From Apostichopus japonicus (taxonomy: Eukaryota > Echinodermata > Holothuroidea > Aspidochirotida > Stichopodidae): a DNA stretch of 64,000 nucleotides. Positions 1-11,855 of this stretch are shown here, piece by piece; within the stretch, counting starts at the first letter, position 1; each line of letters starts with the position of its first letter. The translations under genes and the position numbers were made by a program. The notes beneath the pieces are model-generated. The model was not told the DNA's origin. It searched no databases and saw only the letters and a list, made by a program, of their open reading frames with translations. Location of the stretch: the NCBI RefSeq assembly GCF_037975245.1, contig NC_092576.1, positions 22,073,611 to 22,137,610 on the forward strand, in the 5' to 3' direction.

Positions 1-3000
1 CTTACGTCATGATCGGATGCTTCCACTAGGAACTCTATGAATATAGGCCATATTTATTACGGTTCGAATATATAATTCCCCGTATCCAGAACTGTAATCT
101 ATTAATACAGGCCATCTTTATTACGGTTCGAATATTTCATTTCACGTAGGCCAGAAATTTCTAAAGCAGTATAAATCAGAAAAACTACGTATAGAGACAG
201 TGATTGATTGCGCACCGTTACTTTGCTGTCAAATGTGCTTTAGTTCTTAGTGGAGAGAGGAAAATAAAGAATGGCTAAGTGATAGCACCAACTTTCATAG
301 TTCCCGGATTAAAACAAAATAGACATTTTAAATTCAATTAATTATTTGATGAGCCTGACAAAAATCATTAACGCAAGTAATCCGATGTTTAGATATATGT
401 CAACATACTGAAACAAGCTGTCATACGTCTGTTTCACGTACTTGCAACAAGGTTATATTTAAACTCGATTCCGGTGTTAAACAGAGAAATGATTAACATT
501 GTTGATCTGCCACATATGGTACTGTTTGGTGCATAAGTGTTCGGTGCACGCCCTAAACTGTGTGATTCACCCTGTGATTAACTGAGCACCTTGTGCATAG
601 GCATATTACTAAATCAGAAGCATTGCATTCACCATTGAACAGTGTAAACCTTTTTTGTTTCAATTTTTATAAGTCTCATTCTTATATCTTACAAAATAGC
701 CTCGTCAATTGTAAGTTAAAAAAGAAGTGATTCTTTGATTATTCTATTAGAAACACAGATCGTACTGTTTATTTCCGCCCATACCAACCAAGAAAACTGG
801 TAGAACTCTTGTCCTTTTTCATTGGTCAAATCATTTCAAGTGGCTTAATAATTTACATATCTGTCCCTAAAACATTTATATATTCATTTTGTATTGGACC
901 GGAAAACCCTCGTCATTTTGACATCGAATTGGATATAGGCTAATAAATCTTGAACCCTCTTTTTTGTTTCTTTGTTTGGGGAACACGTGATACATCATCC
1001 GCATGCCCAGTAACAATGTTGTTTTGCCGCTACAAACGTAACATGCATTTTCCGATACTCTGCTACGTTGTGTCAACCTATAATATCATTGTTAACGCTG
1101 TTTTAATAAAAATCTCTTTTACTCAATTAGCTTCATTTTAAAACAGGAAAAGTTGATATCAAACACTTGTTGACATGGTTTTAAATCAGTGTAATGTCAA
1201 CACTACTTTGGTCCAGGGAACCTAAAGTTGGAGACGGTGACTCGTACACATATCACTTGGCATTTGCGAGAGTGAATTTTTGTTTGAAATTTCCAATTCT
1301 ATCTCCAGTTCGTAAATTTTTCAGGACAAATTTGGCAAGGCAGTTAATATTTGATAACGAACATTTTGAAACAAAATACCATAATTCTTCCCGGTATTAT
1401 AATGGAATGTGCAACATCTTTGTTTTACGTGAGTTGCAACAAGAACGAACATGTTTGTGTACGCAAGATTACCTCAACCTCGCCAATCCACAGACCGATT
1501 CCACGAAAAATCCTGCTATGCGCGTCTTAGAGGTCAACCTTCCCATATATGGTCTGTCCAAGTGACTTATAATACACTCAGCATGCGTACGGTATCTTGG
1601 TCTACATCATTCACCTTACACAACATCTGCCTTTAAGTATTATTGTAACTGTAGTCAATATTCGCTAATATAAGCAGTAAATCCTCCTGTATGTCACAAA
1701 GCATAACGACCTACACACGTACGTACGCGCACGCACCCAGCATCACTATATAGGTTACGATGACCATCAATAACAAAAACCTCTCTACGACAAACTAAAC
1801 CTTATGATAGTAAGGCCTGAAGTTTCGTATGGCTGTTTCATCGCTGTGTAATAGGAAAACGTTATAAGGGACATTCCATCAACGACCTACACACATGACA
1901 AAACAGTAAACATTTGAAAATGATCGTTCTGAGCAAAATATTGTAATAGTTAGTAAGTTTAGATTCATATGTGTGTTTAGGTCTTCAGTGTACACATTTA
2001 AAAATTTATCTATTTCATAGGATATGATACTCTTCTCACGAATATTGGTTAGACTTATATTTGACAATTATGAATTGCTAAAAATATATAGTATATGACA
2101 GAGTTGTTCACTCTCAACGTACAATGTTTACATTCAGCCGGGAAGAATGGACCACTACTACGGGTTCACTCCCCCAGCCGCCTTTTTGCAGCCTAAAACA
2201 TAGTATTCATGAGCAACAACATGTATGTAAGGTGACTTATATATACCCATAGAAATTGAACAAGGAAGAAAGATGACACAGTGTTTCGCCGTGTGTTAAA
2301 GCAGCGTAGCTTTGAAAAAAGTGAGGGCGCTTTGCGTTGTACGGCAAAAATCCAGATCATTTGTAAGTCTTCATATATACACTGTGCATTCGACTTTGAA
2401 ACTGAATTTGATCGTACTCGCTATTTCGAAGGGTAGGTGTACTTTGCACAACTTTGCACAACAGAGACATGTTATGATGGCCATGCAGAGTGGTAAGTAC
2501 TTTACTCCTGACTTTAGAACCAACTTTGACAACGTTTCTTTTCGCCTCAAATGACTCCAGTTAGTGGAGTGTTTTTTGCAACATTTAATGTCCGTCATTT
2601 CCTGTATCGATCTGAGAGGCACATGGCAAACATTTTTCTTGCTTGTACTATTTTAGTACTCCACTCAAATAGTAGCATAATTTTCCCTCCAAAATGCCGT
2701 GAAAAGCAACCTCCTCCCCCCCCCCCCCCCATCACCTTCCCACACACTCCTACCTTTTTATGTAATACTTCCATATTAGTCTGTGCATGCATGTTTTTAG
2801 ATTAATGTTGCAAAGTGGGTAGTAGCCTATTTTCTAGTATTAAATTGTAAGTGATTAGCTCAGGATATCATAACCGTCATCCCGTGTTATTCTGACATGT
2901 GCATATATATCGTTAGGTTTACAGTTTTAAGTAAAATGAGGTGGTAATCATTTTTGTCATGAGGCTTTAGACGTATTACGCACCGGTACTGTCTTGCCGT

Positions 3001-3990
3001 ACAAGGAGAGGGCCACCAATAGAATGGGTAACTTCACTATATGTCGCATGACGCCATTCTTCCAACTTCAATGTCTATGTATAATTGTATATACCTAATA
3101 TATAGTCTGAGTATGCCATATACTGCACCATTTGAAGTCTATTTCTTTTAATTCAGGGGAGAAATTTTTGACTTTAATATCAAATTGAATATCAATATTG
3201 CAGTTAGTAAAGAGCTTGTTCTGTTTGGAAATTAATGGTACAAAGACTATATGTTTAATAACATCCTTCTGGTTCTGATATTCTGTGTTGACAAAAGTAA
3301 GGTTAAAGAAAGAGAAACCTTCATTTAGCTATGGTAAAATTGATCTAAAGAATTTTTATTTAAAAGAATAGTTTATGTATCAAACTAATTGTAAGCAAAA
3401 TGCATTTGATATCAGATGGCATAACTGGAAATCTTTATTTGAAGTTTAATGATTTATTGGTTGTTGTGGATCATATTGACTAATGGTCATAAAATATATG
3501 TTATTAAGAACTGTAAATTGTTTGGATACTTGATGGAATGTTAATGGAAATAAAAAAAAGTTAAAAAATAAAAACATTGAATTTAATATTTTTATTGACA
3601 CAACCTTCCAGTCAGAGCTACTTATAACGACCTAAAGAAATGTCTAAATATACCTCAGAACGCACCATTAGACGTCCTTATTTTTGGGGATGGGGGATCC
3701 CTAGCCCCCTTCACACGGGATCAGTTTCAATGACCCCATGGGAACACCCGTCCTTTATAAAATCCTTCATGCAATTCTGTCGGGGAGAATTTGGAAATCA
3801 TGTGCTCGCCACTGGTTAAGTATAACGAGTTCGTTTCTAGAACATGAAACAGAGTTCATTATGTTAGACATAGATAACAAAGATAATACTGTTGACAACA
3901 TAACATTGGTTAGTTTTCTTTTAAGTTTCTTCCCATGACATTATACATGATCAATACATATAAAATGTTATATATTTCATGATATTGGTA
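1..3990. other. Left-edge stretch without a recognised gene
   Basis: AT-rich sequence in which I recognise no exon, RNA gene or transposon protein. The longest open frame is 123 codons (1194-1565, plus strand), with no motif I know and no paired splice sites, and such frames arise by chance here. A run of 15 C lies at 2716-2730 beside CCTCC and CACACAC sequence. A GC-richer stretch around 3660-3790 looks like a decayed repeat, but I cannot name a family. Confidence 0.5.
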
Positions 3991-3991
3991 G

Positions 3992-4245
3992 TTATCCCAC
4001 ATAGCATTACTTGAAGAGAGTGATGAACAAGCTGCACTGATCTGTCAATGGGATACCTCAGGACTAGTTGTTTCTTTAGTTGATTACAGGATTATATACA
4101 CGCATGCACAATTAGAGAAAAGTCCTTACGAAACCGCAAAGGAATTGATTATTCACTTCCTTGAAAGTAAATGTTATACCTTCTTCAAGAGATCTTGTAG
4201 CTCAGTGATTTACTGTCGGTATCTTTGTGGTAATTATTTCCAGTA
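3992..4245 (+). other. Possible coding segment, unrecognised
   Basis: One frame stays open for about 80 codons without a start methionine. It begins with residues LLEESDEQAALICQWD and ends at a TAA near 4245. A possible donor (GAA A|gtaaat) lies near 4168 and a possible acceptor (cccacatag) just before 4003. The composition is more protein-like than its surroundings, but I recognise no family. Its first 44 bases recur at 4735, where the frame stops at once. It may be an exon of an unseen plus-strand gene, a decayed repeat, or chance. Confidence 0.15.
4006..4049. repeat. 44-bp direct repeat, copy 1
   Basis: This stretch (ATTACTTGAAGAGAGTGATG to GTCAAT) matches 4735-4778 at 43 of 44 positions. 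The flanks are unrelated, so this is a short isolated duplication, a relic of a repeat, or the ends of a former insertion of about 690 bp. Confidence 0.7.
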
Positions 4246-4734
4246 AATATTGTCAGTTTTTATGTTATATTCATCTAGCGTGGAAGCTGCGTGTGAGGGG
4301 TGCAACATACATAAACAAACACTGTATAATTATACCAGATTAACTTAAGGAAAAAAAGAAAAGCTGAATTACAATAAACAGATCAAGAATGAGTTTATAT
4401 TCATTTAAAAAAATATAAAGATATAAAATGAAAAGTATAACAAACCAAAAGAGATCGTTGAAATTGAGGTTAAATAAACGCATATAATATGCCTTTCTTC
4501 ATTATTAGCATATTAGAATCATATGGATTACGTAATAGCCATATGATTGTCACCAAAGAGGATGCTTAAGGGTGTAAATGGAATTAATATAACTTAACAC
4601 CATTAAGCAGTACAATAGTCAAACAACTATAGAATCATGTACACGTAATAAAACAGTAATAAACAATGAAAATGAAAAAAATATAACAAAGGGAGCAGAG
4701 CTTTGAAATGAAAGCTTAATTTTATGCACAGGAT

Positions 4735-4778
4735 ATTACTTGAAGAGAGTGATGAACAAGCTGTACTGATCTGTCAAT
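4735..4778. repeat. 44-bp direct repeat, copy 2
   Basis: Second copy of the 4006-4049 sequence, with one C-to-T difference. The sequence after it differs and stops the frame that is open in copy 1. Confidence 0.7.
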
Positions 4779-5721
4779 AAAGATTATTATACATTATTAT
4801 ACATCTTATAATCATATTCATTAAGTAACATCCACCACCATATGATTTATCATCATAGAAGGTGTACTAGGAACAGTGATTATGGAATTAATATTACAAG
4901 AATTAAAAGTACATGAATTGAACGCATGTAAAATCGTTTATAACACAAAGTAAAACAATAATAAAATGATAAAATGAAGAAAACAATAGTTAAAGAAGCA
5001 AAGCGTTGAAAGGAATCACAAACCGAACCATTATCTTTGGCTCATATGACAGAAATATGTGTGAAGAAAAAGTATCTCTCAAACTGAGATGGTATAATTT
5101 ACAGGTCACCAATGTGGTGGGTACTTCATTTATCCCTTCAACATCGGCCTCCCCCTTCCCACACCCCTCTCCTCCACTTACACACGAAGAGTCAGATCGG
5201 GGTAATGCTCTCGTTCTTCCCTCTTTCAATAATTGACATCCAATTAACAGACATATAACAGCCATATACTGATGACGTAGTGGTTAATAGATAACGTCAT
5301 TAGGGGCTTGATTGGCTCTTTGCAAGTTGAATTTGGCTTGAAGACCAAACAGATTTAGAGTTAGAAAAGAAAGTAAATGTGGACAGTAATGTTACTAATA
5401 AAACTTAAGAATTTACTTTGTATACACTATACATACAATAACATATTAAGTAGCCTATATGAACATGTAATCTAACCAGAAAAGCTAAAGAACCATTGAT
5501 AACAATCCTTTTTTGTTGTTGGACTTTAATATCTAAAGACTGAAATTCCGCCTAAAGTCATCCTGTAACACAACATGTAAATTGAACAGGTATCTTTCAA
5601 ATTTCACTTCTTTGAATTATATGGAGTATTATTTACAACCTGATCCCTCTACAATATCCTTTCACAATGAATCTGTTGATCAAGTCATCATGCCGTTGTC
5701 TTGAGAATACAGGCATTTTGA

Positions 5722-5889
5722 TGACGTCACAATCATACAAGACTAATTGCATGTGTATTATACTGGAGGTCTATCTGGCAATGTTTGTAGTATTTGGGAA
5801 ATATTAACAGTTTACAACCTAATCTCTTAAGTTGATCATTTCCCAATGAAATTCCTGCCTTCGTTTTGAGAATAGAATGAATGACGTCA
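5722..5889. promoter_or_regulatory. Two TGACGTCA palindromes (CRE/ATF-type)
   Basis: Perfect TGACGTCA octamers stand at 5722-5729 and 5882-5889. This is the classical CREB/ATF site. The second is intact in copy B at 17974-17981, while the first has decayed to TGGCGTCA there. Function is not shown. They belong to a window-wide excess of this octamer. Confidence 0.35.
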
Positions 5890-7046
5890 CAGTTCTGCTG
5901 ATGATTGGTCAAGCCAGATTAACATGCATTTGCATTGCTGTAATAGAAAGATAAAATTATATATAATTGGTGAAATTGTTGTTAGAATAAATGGGTCTAG
6001 AAAAATACTCATTTGTAGAACAATGGGGAGGTAACACCAATACAACCCCCATTCTAACCCAACCCGCCCCCTAGTAAAACTTCAACGAGAGACTTAATTT
6101 GCTCTCAAAGCATACTTTAAGCTCTCTTATTTATTGGTTTTATGCAAATGAGATTATTTGTTACACAAGACGAATTTTGAGGAAACAGAAATTGCACAAG
6201 ATAATGCTCTTTAACATGTTTGTGTTTAGAAAACAGTATCTTGACCTGCTGACCTTGACATCCCTATGTTAATTCAAAAATCTGTATTCATTTCTCCTCT
6301 TCCTAATCTCACCTCACTTCATTTAAAAATGAAATTGTATGTCCCTAATTAGGTTACATATGACAAAGAGCTGACGAGCCATTACCATGCTCAGATATAC
6401 CTTGCTTATATTAAACTCTCTTCTTTTCCACATGTTATATTATTTTTTGTGTGTCGTCTAATTGACGTGTGACATCACCATATCGCACATAGTCGTTTCC
6501 TTATTAAACTATTAAACAAATGTTTACTGACAGTTTTTGTCCTGTTAGTATTAAGGGAAGACTAGTGATAATCTCTCATTTTTGCTGATAAATTAATAAT
6601 ATGATGAGGAAAGGTGGAATTTTACTAACCATTATCATATCCGTTTTAGTGATAACACACATGTTAGCAGATAAAGAAACATATCACTTTTTAAGCAATG
6701 CCTTTCTTATGCTTAAACAGCGGAAAGGATAGTCGTGGATCCAACATTATTTTAATAATAAACAGATACCTTTGTTTCTGTCAAAGAAATGAACTTATCA
6801 CTAATTTTGAGACATTTAATCAGGGATCAGCTTTGCTAATATAACATATAAAAAAAATAATTGAAGTTGAAGCAGTTGCAAAAGTGACCACATAAGATTC
6901 GAAAATCTCAGATATAGGGATAAAAATCGGGTTAATATGGAGATTTTTGTAATATATTGAGATTTTATAATTATAAATAACATGCATAATGAATTTCAAC
7001 AAATTATAAATGCTAAAGAAGAGTGTATTCAACTGTATTGACTTAC

Positions 7047-7096
7047 AGTTAATGGAACCTTGCCCGGTTTCTACGGTAACTACTCACATCGAATCC
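7047..7096 (-). CDS. Receptor-tail exon A3, carrying a stop
   Basis: This 50-nt exon candidate lies between the acceptor ttttgtttag and the donor gtaagtcaatac, and its homologue is at 19233-19282 with both splice sites kept. Read in phase 0, as delivered by the preceding candidate at 8898-8933, it gives GFDVSSYRRNRARFH and then TAA. The copy-B exon stays open to its end. Copy A therefore either ends its protein here or is a decayed copy. A GTGAGT inside the exon could act as an alternative donor after nine bases. Assignment rests on paralogue conservation and splice sites only, since I recognise no protein family. Confidence 0.4.
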
Positions 7097-8558
7097 CTAA
7101 ACAAAAGGGAAAAGTATCAGTTAAATATATGTATAAGATAACACAGAAACAAAGACAATGAAGTGCATTTAAATGTTGTAAATATTCATCATATGCAGCC
7201 ATATAAGAATTGTTATATCAGAGAGAATCGATTAAGGTTACAACGAAATTAATTTTCACTTCTTTTTAATTTATAGACCTTTGTTTCAGTGTTTTATTTT
7301 AGCAACCATTGCCGGGGTTTCCCACTAGTACATCCTGTGTATATTTATGTACTGAACATGATATACACATGAAGGCTAAATCTATAAAACCATGGTCAAT
7401 AATGCTAGGGTCGCTTTGATATCATGGAATTGGAAGGACACATTTGTGGAGGTTGGATTTTGGTTAAAGCTTAATTTTTTATTATTGTCATCTTTAATGA
7501 GGGAAGTCCTTCTCAGTGCAGAAGCACTGTTTACCAGAGGAGCCCTCAGTAATATTTGAAATTTGAAAATATGTATAAATATAGCAGCACTGAATAATAT
7601 GTGTGAACAATTATTTATCAATCATAATATTGAATCATAGCCATTTTACCTTTTTTATGTTGATGTGCACAGCACAATGATATAATCCTCTCCCTATCTA
7701 TCAAAGTGACTTGTGTGTAAACAGGATTACTGTACAAGAATCAGTTCACTAATCTCTACACTCCATCATCTTCCCAGCCGGTAACCATCGAAAACCTATA
7801 CAGGGAATTTTCCCGGCATATCACTATGACTGCACCAATATAACCCAATATACCATCGCATTGGTACCATGCAGTAAAATGTTCCGACCTGTCTTAACAC
7901 TGAACCAATTCACACAGAGTTTACAGTAACTAATGTAAATCTTTAAACTTTGTCCCAGAGTGAAAGCTGAATCATGCTGATAAAGCGTAGCATGTACTCT
8001 TAGGATTGTAATCCCCAAAAAAGAAAACTGGATTTGTTGGGATTACACATATTGTCAGTTCTCACTGTAATCCTAATAGCACATGCTACCGATTAATAGC
8101 ACGATCCAATTGCTATCATGTCAGTTTTGTCTAAATGGACCCTCATTGTAACTTACCAGGTGCACTTGATCCCTCAGATACTAAAAAATTTACTTTTTAT
8201 ATTGTTTCTATAGTTTCTACAGCTTGGTATGCTCACATTACCCAGTGAATGGCCTCTACTCCGAGTTAGTCATGTAATGCCACAGTGGACGCTCTCACAA
8301 TGAATAATAATGATGCTATAACTCAACGGATACCCTCACAACACAGTACATCATATTGCTCTTATATATTCACTCATAGTCGCATTACCAACAGAGTGGA
8401 TCAGTTTATCTCTTCAATTTCAATAATTAACATCGTCCACGATTACCAGTTAAATGACAACGTATATACGTATATGCGTCCTCACACATCCCGAACCCGT
8501 CCCCAACCCCATGCAGAGAATGATTTTAATAATTAAATATCAAGAATACCGGTGATGA

Positions 8559-8573
8559 GGGGGGGGGGGGGGG
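8559..8573. repeat. Homopolymer run of 15 G
   Basis: Uninterrupted G run on the plus strand in otherwise AT-rich sequence, one of 14 G or C runs of ten or more that I found in the window. The matching position in copy B (23070-23083) also carries a G run, of 14, so the tract appears older than the duplication or is a recurrent slippage site. Confidence 0.9.
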
Positions 8574-8897
8574 TGTTGAAGCCTGATATTTTTTTAAACA
8601 ATATTCCAATTTTGTGTGAGTGAGTGTAATGGAACTTGTAATGCTCCATAACATCTGACTAAAACCATGTAGTATTTAAATATCATTATTATATTATCAT
8701 TACGAGATATAACTTGTTACTGGTTTGTCTGTTCCGTGTTCTTTTCACGTCGGTTATCAATCTTTCCTCCCTGATGAGAAACAAGGTATAATACTCTGTT
8801 GTCTTATTTCTTTGTTCCGTGGTAACTATAACACCTCCTTGCCTGTACTAAATTACAATTACTAATTAACAGGAACATGAGTATATGTCTCTCTTAC

Positions 8898-8933
8898 CTC
8901 TTCTCCTGGTAGATTACCGTAATAGTCACAGGC
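8898..8933 (-). CDS. Receptor-tail exon A2 (NLPGEE)
   Basis: A 36-nt exon candidate with a strong acceptor (cttccttccag) and donor (GAG|gtaagaga), both conserved at 23429-23464. It is phase 0 at both ends and reads ACDYYGNLPGEE. The copy-B exon has the same length and reads AGDDEGNLPREE, so the length, phase, NLP core and closing EE are kept while the tyrosines are lost in B. A short acidic peptide with Tyr-x-Asn-Leu-Pro is typical of cytoplasmic tails that can be phosphorylated, but that role is inference. It follows the candidate at 9078-9127 in phase. Confidence 0.5.
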
Positions 8934-9077
8934 CTGGAAGGAAGAAATATATTAATTATTATGATATGTTGAAACTGTGTTCAGGAAAATATAATAGGGC
9001 GAGGCAAAAAATACATAAGTTATAATTATATATCTTCACAAATATCGAAGTAACCTATTCCTGACAGGTAAACTCAC

Positions 9078-9127
9078 ATCTGCATTGAGCACACTAAAGT
9101 CCATATAGGAGACAGACTCGTCATGTA
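9078..9127 (-). CDS. Receptor-tail exon A1 (VSYMDF)
   Basis: A 50-nt exon candidate, with acceptor catctaacag and donor GAT|gtgagttt. Two leading bases complete a codon from an unseen upstream exon, then it reads H plus DESVSYMDFSVLNAD, ending in phase 0 and joining A2. Copy B keeps DESVSYIDFSVFNTD at 23615-23660. The VSYMDF core resembles a tyrosine signalling motif (V-x-Y-x-x-hydrophobic, ITIM-like), common in tails of immune-type receptors. Only the spelling supports that reading. The acceptor alignment between copies shifts by a base, so the true 5' edge is uncertain. Confidence 0.45.
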
Positions 9128-9226
9128 CTGTTAGATGCACAGACTTAATAATATGAATACCTGATATAATATATCAGATTTATAGGGAAGACAACATTAG
9201 TTTTAGACCCGTCATATAACACTGAG

Positions 9227-9254
9227 TGACGTCACTAAACAATGAGTGACGTCA
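9227..9254. promoter_or_regulatory. Paired TGACGTCA palindromes, 20 bp apart
   Basis: Perfect octamers at 9227-9234 and 9247-9254 are embedded in a repeated phrase (aatgagtgacgtca). Copy B keeps both at 23754-23761 and 23774-23781 with the same 20-bp spacing, about two helical turns. They lie roughly 100 bp upstream of exon A1 on the coding strand. This would suit a CREB/ATF-bound intronic element or alternative promoter, but no activity can be inferred from sequence alone. Confidence 0.4.
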
Positions 9255-10388
9255 TAATGGTGAACTTCTCACTGAGATGATTGGATGGATACCATGGACG
9301 ACAGAGAAGATGAAGAGAAGGGTATTAAAGAGGGCAGTATTCAAAGATAGAATTATTTATACAATCCTCGTGGATGAATCAATGGAATGTACAAACAATG
9401 GAAACTTTTCAAATATCCCATGAACAGTAAATTGGTTACTCCCGCCCATACCCCCCTTCCCCACCACCCAACTCCATCTTATATGATATGTTGATATCAT
9501 TTAGCTAACCCTTAAAGATATCCATGAAAGCTTGGGAGATGCAGTTGAAAAATAAAATCTCAAAATGGAGTAACAAAGAAGGAAACCGATAATTCAAGTA
9601 AACAAGTGTAGATATATTATTGTTGACAAATTTCATGGAATATCATTAAATTGTATTATCCCCTCAATAGTGTATTTCTTCTAAATTTACCGTGTCACGT
9701 GCGTATTTGTATTTGAAATTTATATAAAATTATGTTATCGATAAATATTTCTATCCTAGCTTTGATTATGTAGTCAATTGAAATATTGCAGTATAAACAC
9801 CGTACGCATTGCAAGTATTTCTTCAATGAAAAATACGTACATTATTTTCCCAATACATATTGCCTTAAATTGAAATGAGTTTGTTAAAATACAATACATT
9901 ATACACTACATGAGACTATTACATGTAGTTTGCATATCACTAGACAAACTTAAACAGATGCATTTTGAAGTTGTATCGTTTCCCTATTTTTAGTTACCCT
10001 TGGCATTTGTCTGTTGCGACTTCAACTGGAAGGTTTGTAGCAAGTTATATTCAATTGCAACAAAAGTCTGGAAGTTTCTTTGTAACAGGTTGCCAGTTAG
10101 CTAAATAGTTTCAGGGACTCTAACTTACTTTAGAAGGACTTGTCCTGGGACCTCCGCAACGTGTGAAACTTTACTCGCAGCTCACATTAACTGTTTTAGT
10201 CATTTAGATATTCTAGTACATTTGTACCGCATAGAACTTTGGCGCTTTTATTTTTATTTATCGGGCATTGCCCAGCGCGTGCATTAGCTACTGCTCTGCG
10301 AGCTCTAATTATTAGACTCGGTTGTTTAATCTTTCACCATCGGTCCATGCAGCTTCGCGGGTTATTCAGTTGATTATTTTAATGTAGC

Positions 10389-10645
10389 CAGTGGTGTAGG
10401 AAGGTAATTTTGAGTGGGGGGGCTGAAGACTGATAGCCGGCCTGGGGGAGGGTCTAAGGGGAGGGGGTGTCCCCCTCCCGTTTGGAAATTTTTTGCATTT
10501 CCAGGTGGACTCAGATGCAATTTGGTGCAATATAGCACACTTCAACACCCACTCTTTTTTGTAAATAATTTTGCATTTTCACCTGGCCTTAAATGCAATT
10601 TGGTGCTCCAAATGAGGTTTTTTTTCCCAGGTTCCTACGCCCTTG
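10389..10645. mobile_element. hAT-type MITE with 8-bp target duplication
   Basis: A 257-bp non-coding element. It starts CAGTGGTGTAGGAA and ends TTCCTACGCCCTTG, which are imperfect terminal inverted repeats. The same octamer AATGTAGC flanks it on both sides (10381-10388 and 10646-10653). An 8-bp target duplication with CAG..CTG-like termini is the hallmark of the hAT superfamily. The interior has G- and C-rich blocks (gtgggggggctgaag, gtccccctcccg) and twice the phrase gatgcaatttggtg or a close variant. It has no coding capacity and would need a transposase from elsewhere. Confidence 0.9.
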
Positions 10646-10933
10646 AATGTAGCCTAGCTCAGCAGCTGTTCGTAAGTTTATAAGCATAGACGTCCTACCA
10701 ATACCAATACAGTATACTACTACTAATGACATTTTATTCGACACTATACTGATCTGAACTTTCCACTACGGCTTGGCGTACATATTCTAACGCCACCGAT
10801 TGGAACTGAGAGTGGTCTGCAGTGTTATTATTACCTTTTCATATTGGAAGACAGCTTACTTTTTCTTATTGAAGGACTGTTTACTGCTAGTTCTAGTACT
10901 ATTTTGAACACAAACCTAATGCTGACCTGTAGT

Positions 10934-11855
10934 CAGTGGCGGACTGGCCACACGGGCAATGCCAGGTGTGGGCTGTGGAGCCTGGTAAAAATTACAGCCA
11001 ATTTTCACAGTAGTTAATAGAATACAGACGGCCAGTGTAGAAATAAATGTTTAAACTGTGGGAATCAGCCCATGAAATCACCATGTTCGTTAGTCTTTTA
11101 GTTCGTAACAAAAGAACATGCTATTGGCAACCCGTCCGTGACCAATGCATTCTGACACATAAACATAGCATTGGCAGAGAATACAGATTTTATTAATCTG
11201 CACCTCGTCCTCCAGAAAACGAAGTAAAAAAAAGGTAAAATCTGATTAGATTATTTGGATATCACTCAGTAGCTAATTCCTGAGAGATTATGTATGAATA
11301 AAACTGACCCACATCAGTAGGGTGTTTGGTTATCAAAATTAGACGAATGTTAATCGTCGACGAACATCTTGAGGCGTTCATGTTGATGTCTGTGGAAAAA
11401 AGGACCTTGGCCAAACTTGACACTAAAAATATCATTGATGGTGTGGCTGCCAGAAGCAGCGAACTGCGTAGGCTCCTACTCTCTTAGACATGACATGTGC
11501 TTGTGTTATTGAACATATATCCTTTAGTGGATTTTATTTAGGTTGTTTTCCATTCTTAGAAGCATGTTGTAACAAAATGCTTGAAAAATAAATAAAATCC
11601 AGTCTAAGACATATATTTTTATCTATTTTTGTTTACGTTTTTGACTTTCCTCAGTTTAATCAAGTGTTGCTTCTGGAAAATTATATTTATCGCACCATTG
11701 TGCATCTAGGCATTCCTTAACTTAAAAAAAACCCTCCCCTTAGACCCCCCCCCCCCCCCAGGAAGGCGATCAGTATGTAAGTACCATATCAATAAACAAT
11801 GGCTCGGTCTAGGTAAAAAATGCCTGGGCCGGTTTAAAGACTCAGTCCGCCCCTG
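10934..11855 (+). mobile_element. Decayed hAT transposon, 922 bp
   Basis: The termini are CAGTGGCGGACTGGCCA at the left and ...CAGTCCGCCCCTG at the right, forming inverted repeats. The flanks are CCTGTAGT (10926-10933) and CCTGTAAT (11856-11863), an 8-bp target duplication with one difference. Inside, 11323-11488 reads as a hAT C-terminal dimerisation remnant: it begins CLVIKIRRMLIVDEH, includes LDTKNIIDGVA, and ends RRLLLS followed by a stop. The rest of a transposase is missing, so this is an internally deleted relic rather than an autonomous element. A run of 15 C lies at 11745-11759. Confidence 0.85.

Noticed and set aside
1194-1565. 123-codon plus-strand frame
   Set aside because: No known motif, no splice or promoter context, and an overlapping frame is also open. 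Length is within what chance allows in 64 kb.
4990-5265. 91-codon minus-strand frame with QLLKEGR and VPTTLVT
   Set aside because: The homologous stretch in copy B (about 16290-16420) has an in-frame stop and a changed length, so conservation reflects shared DNA only.
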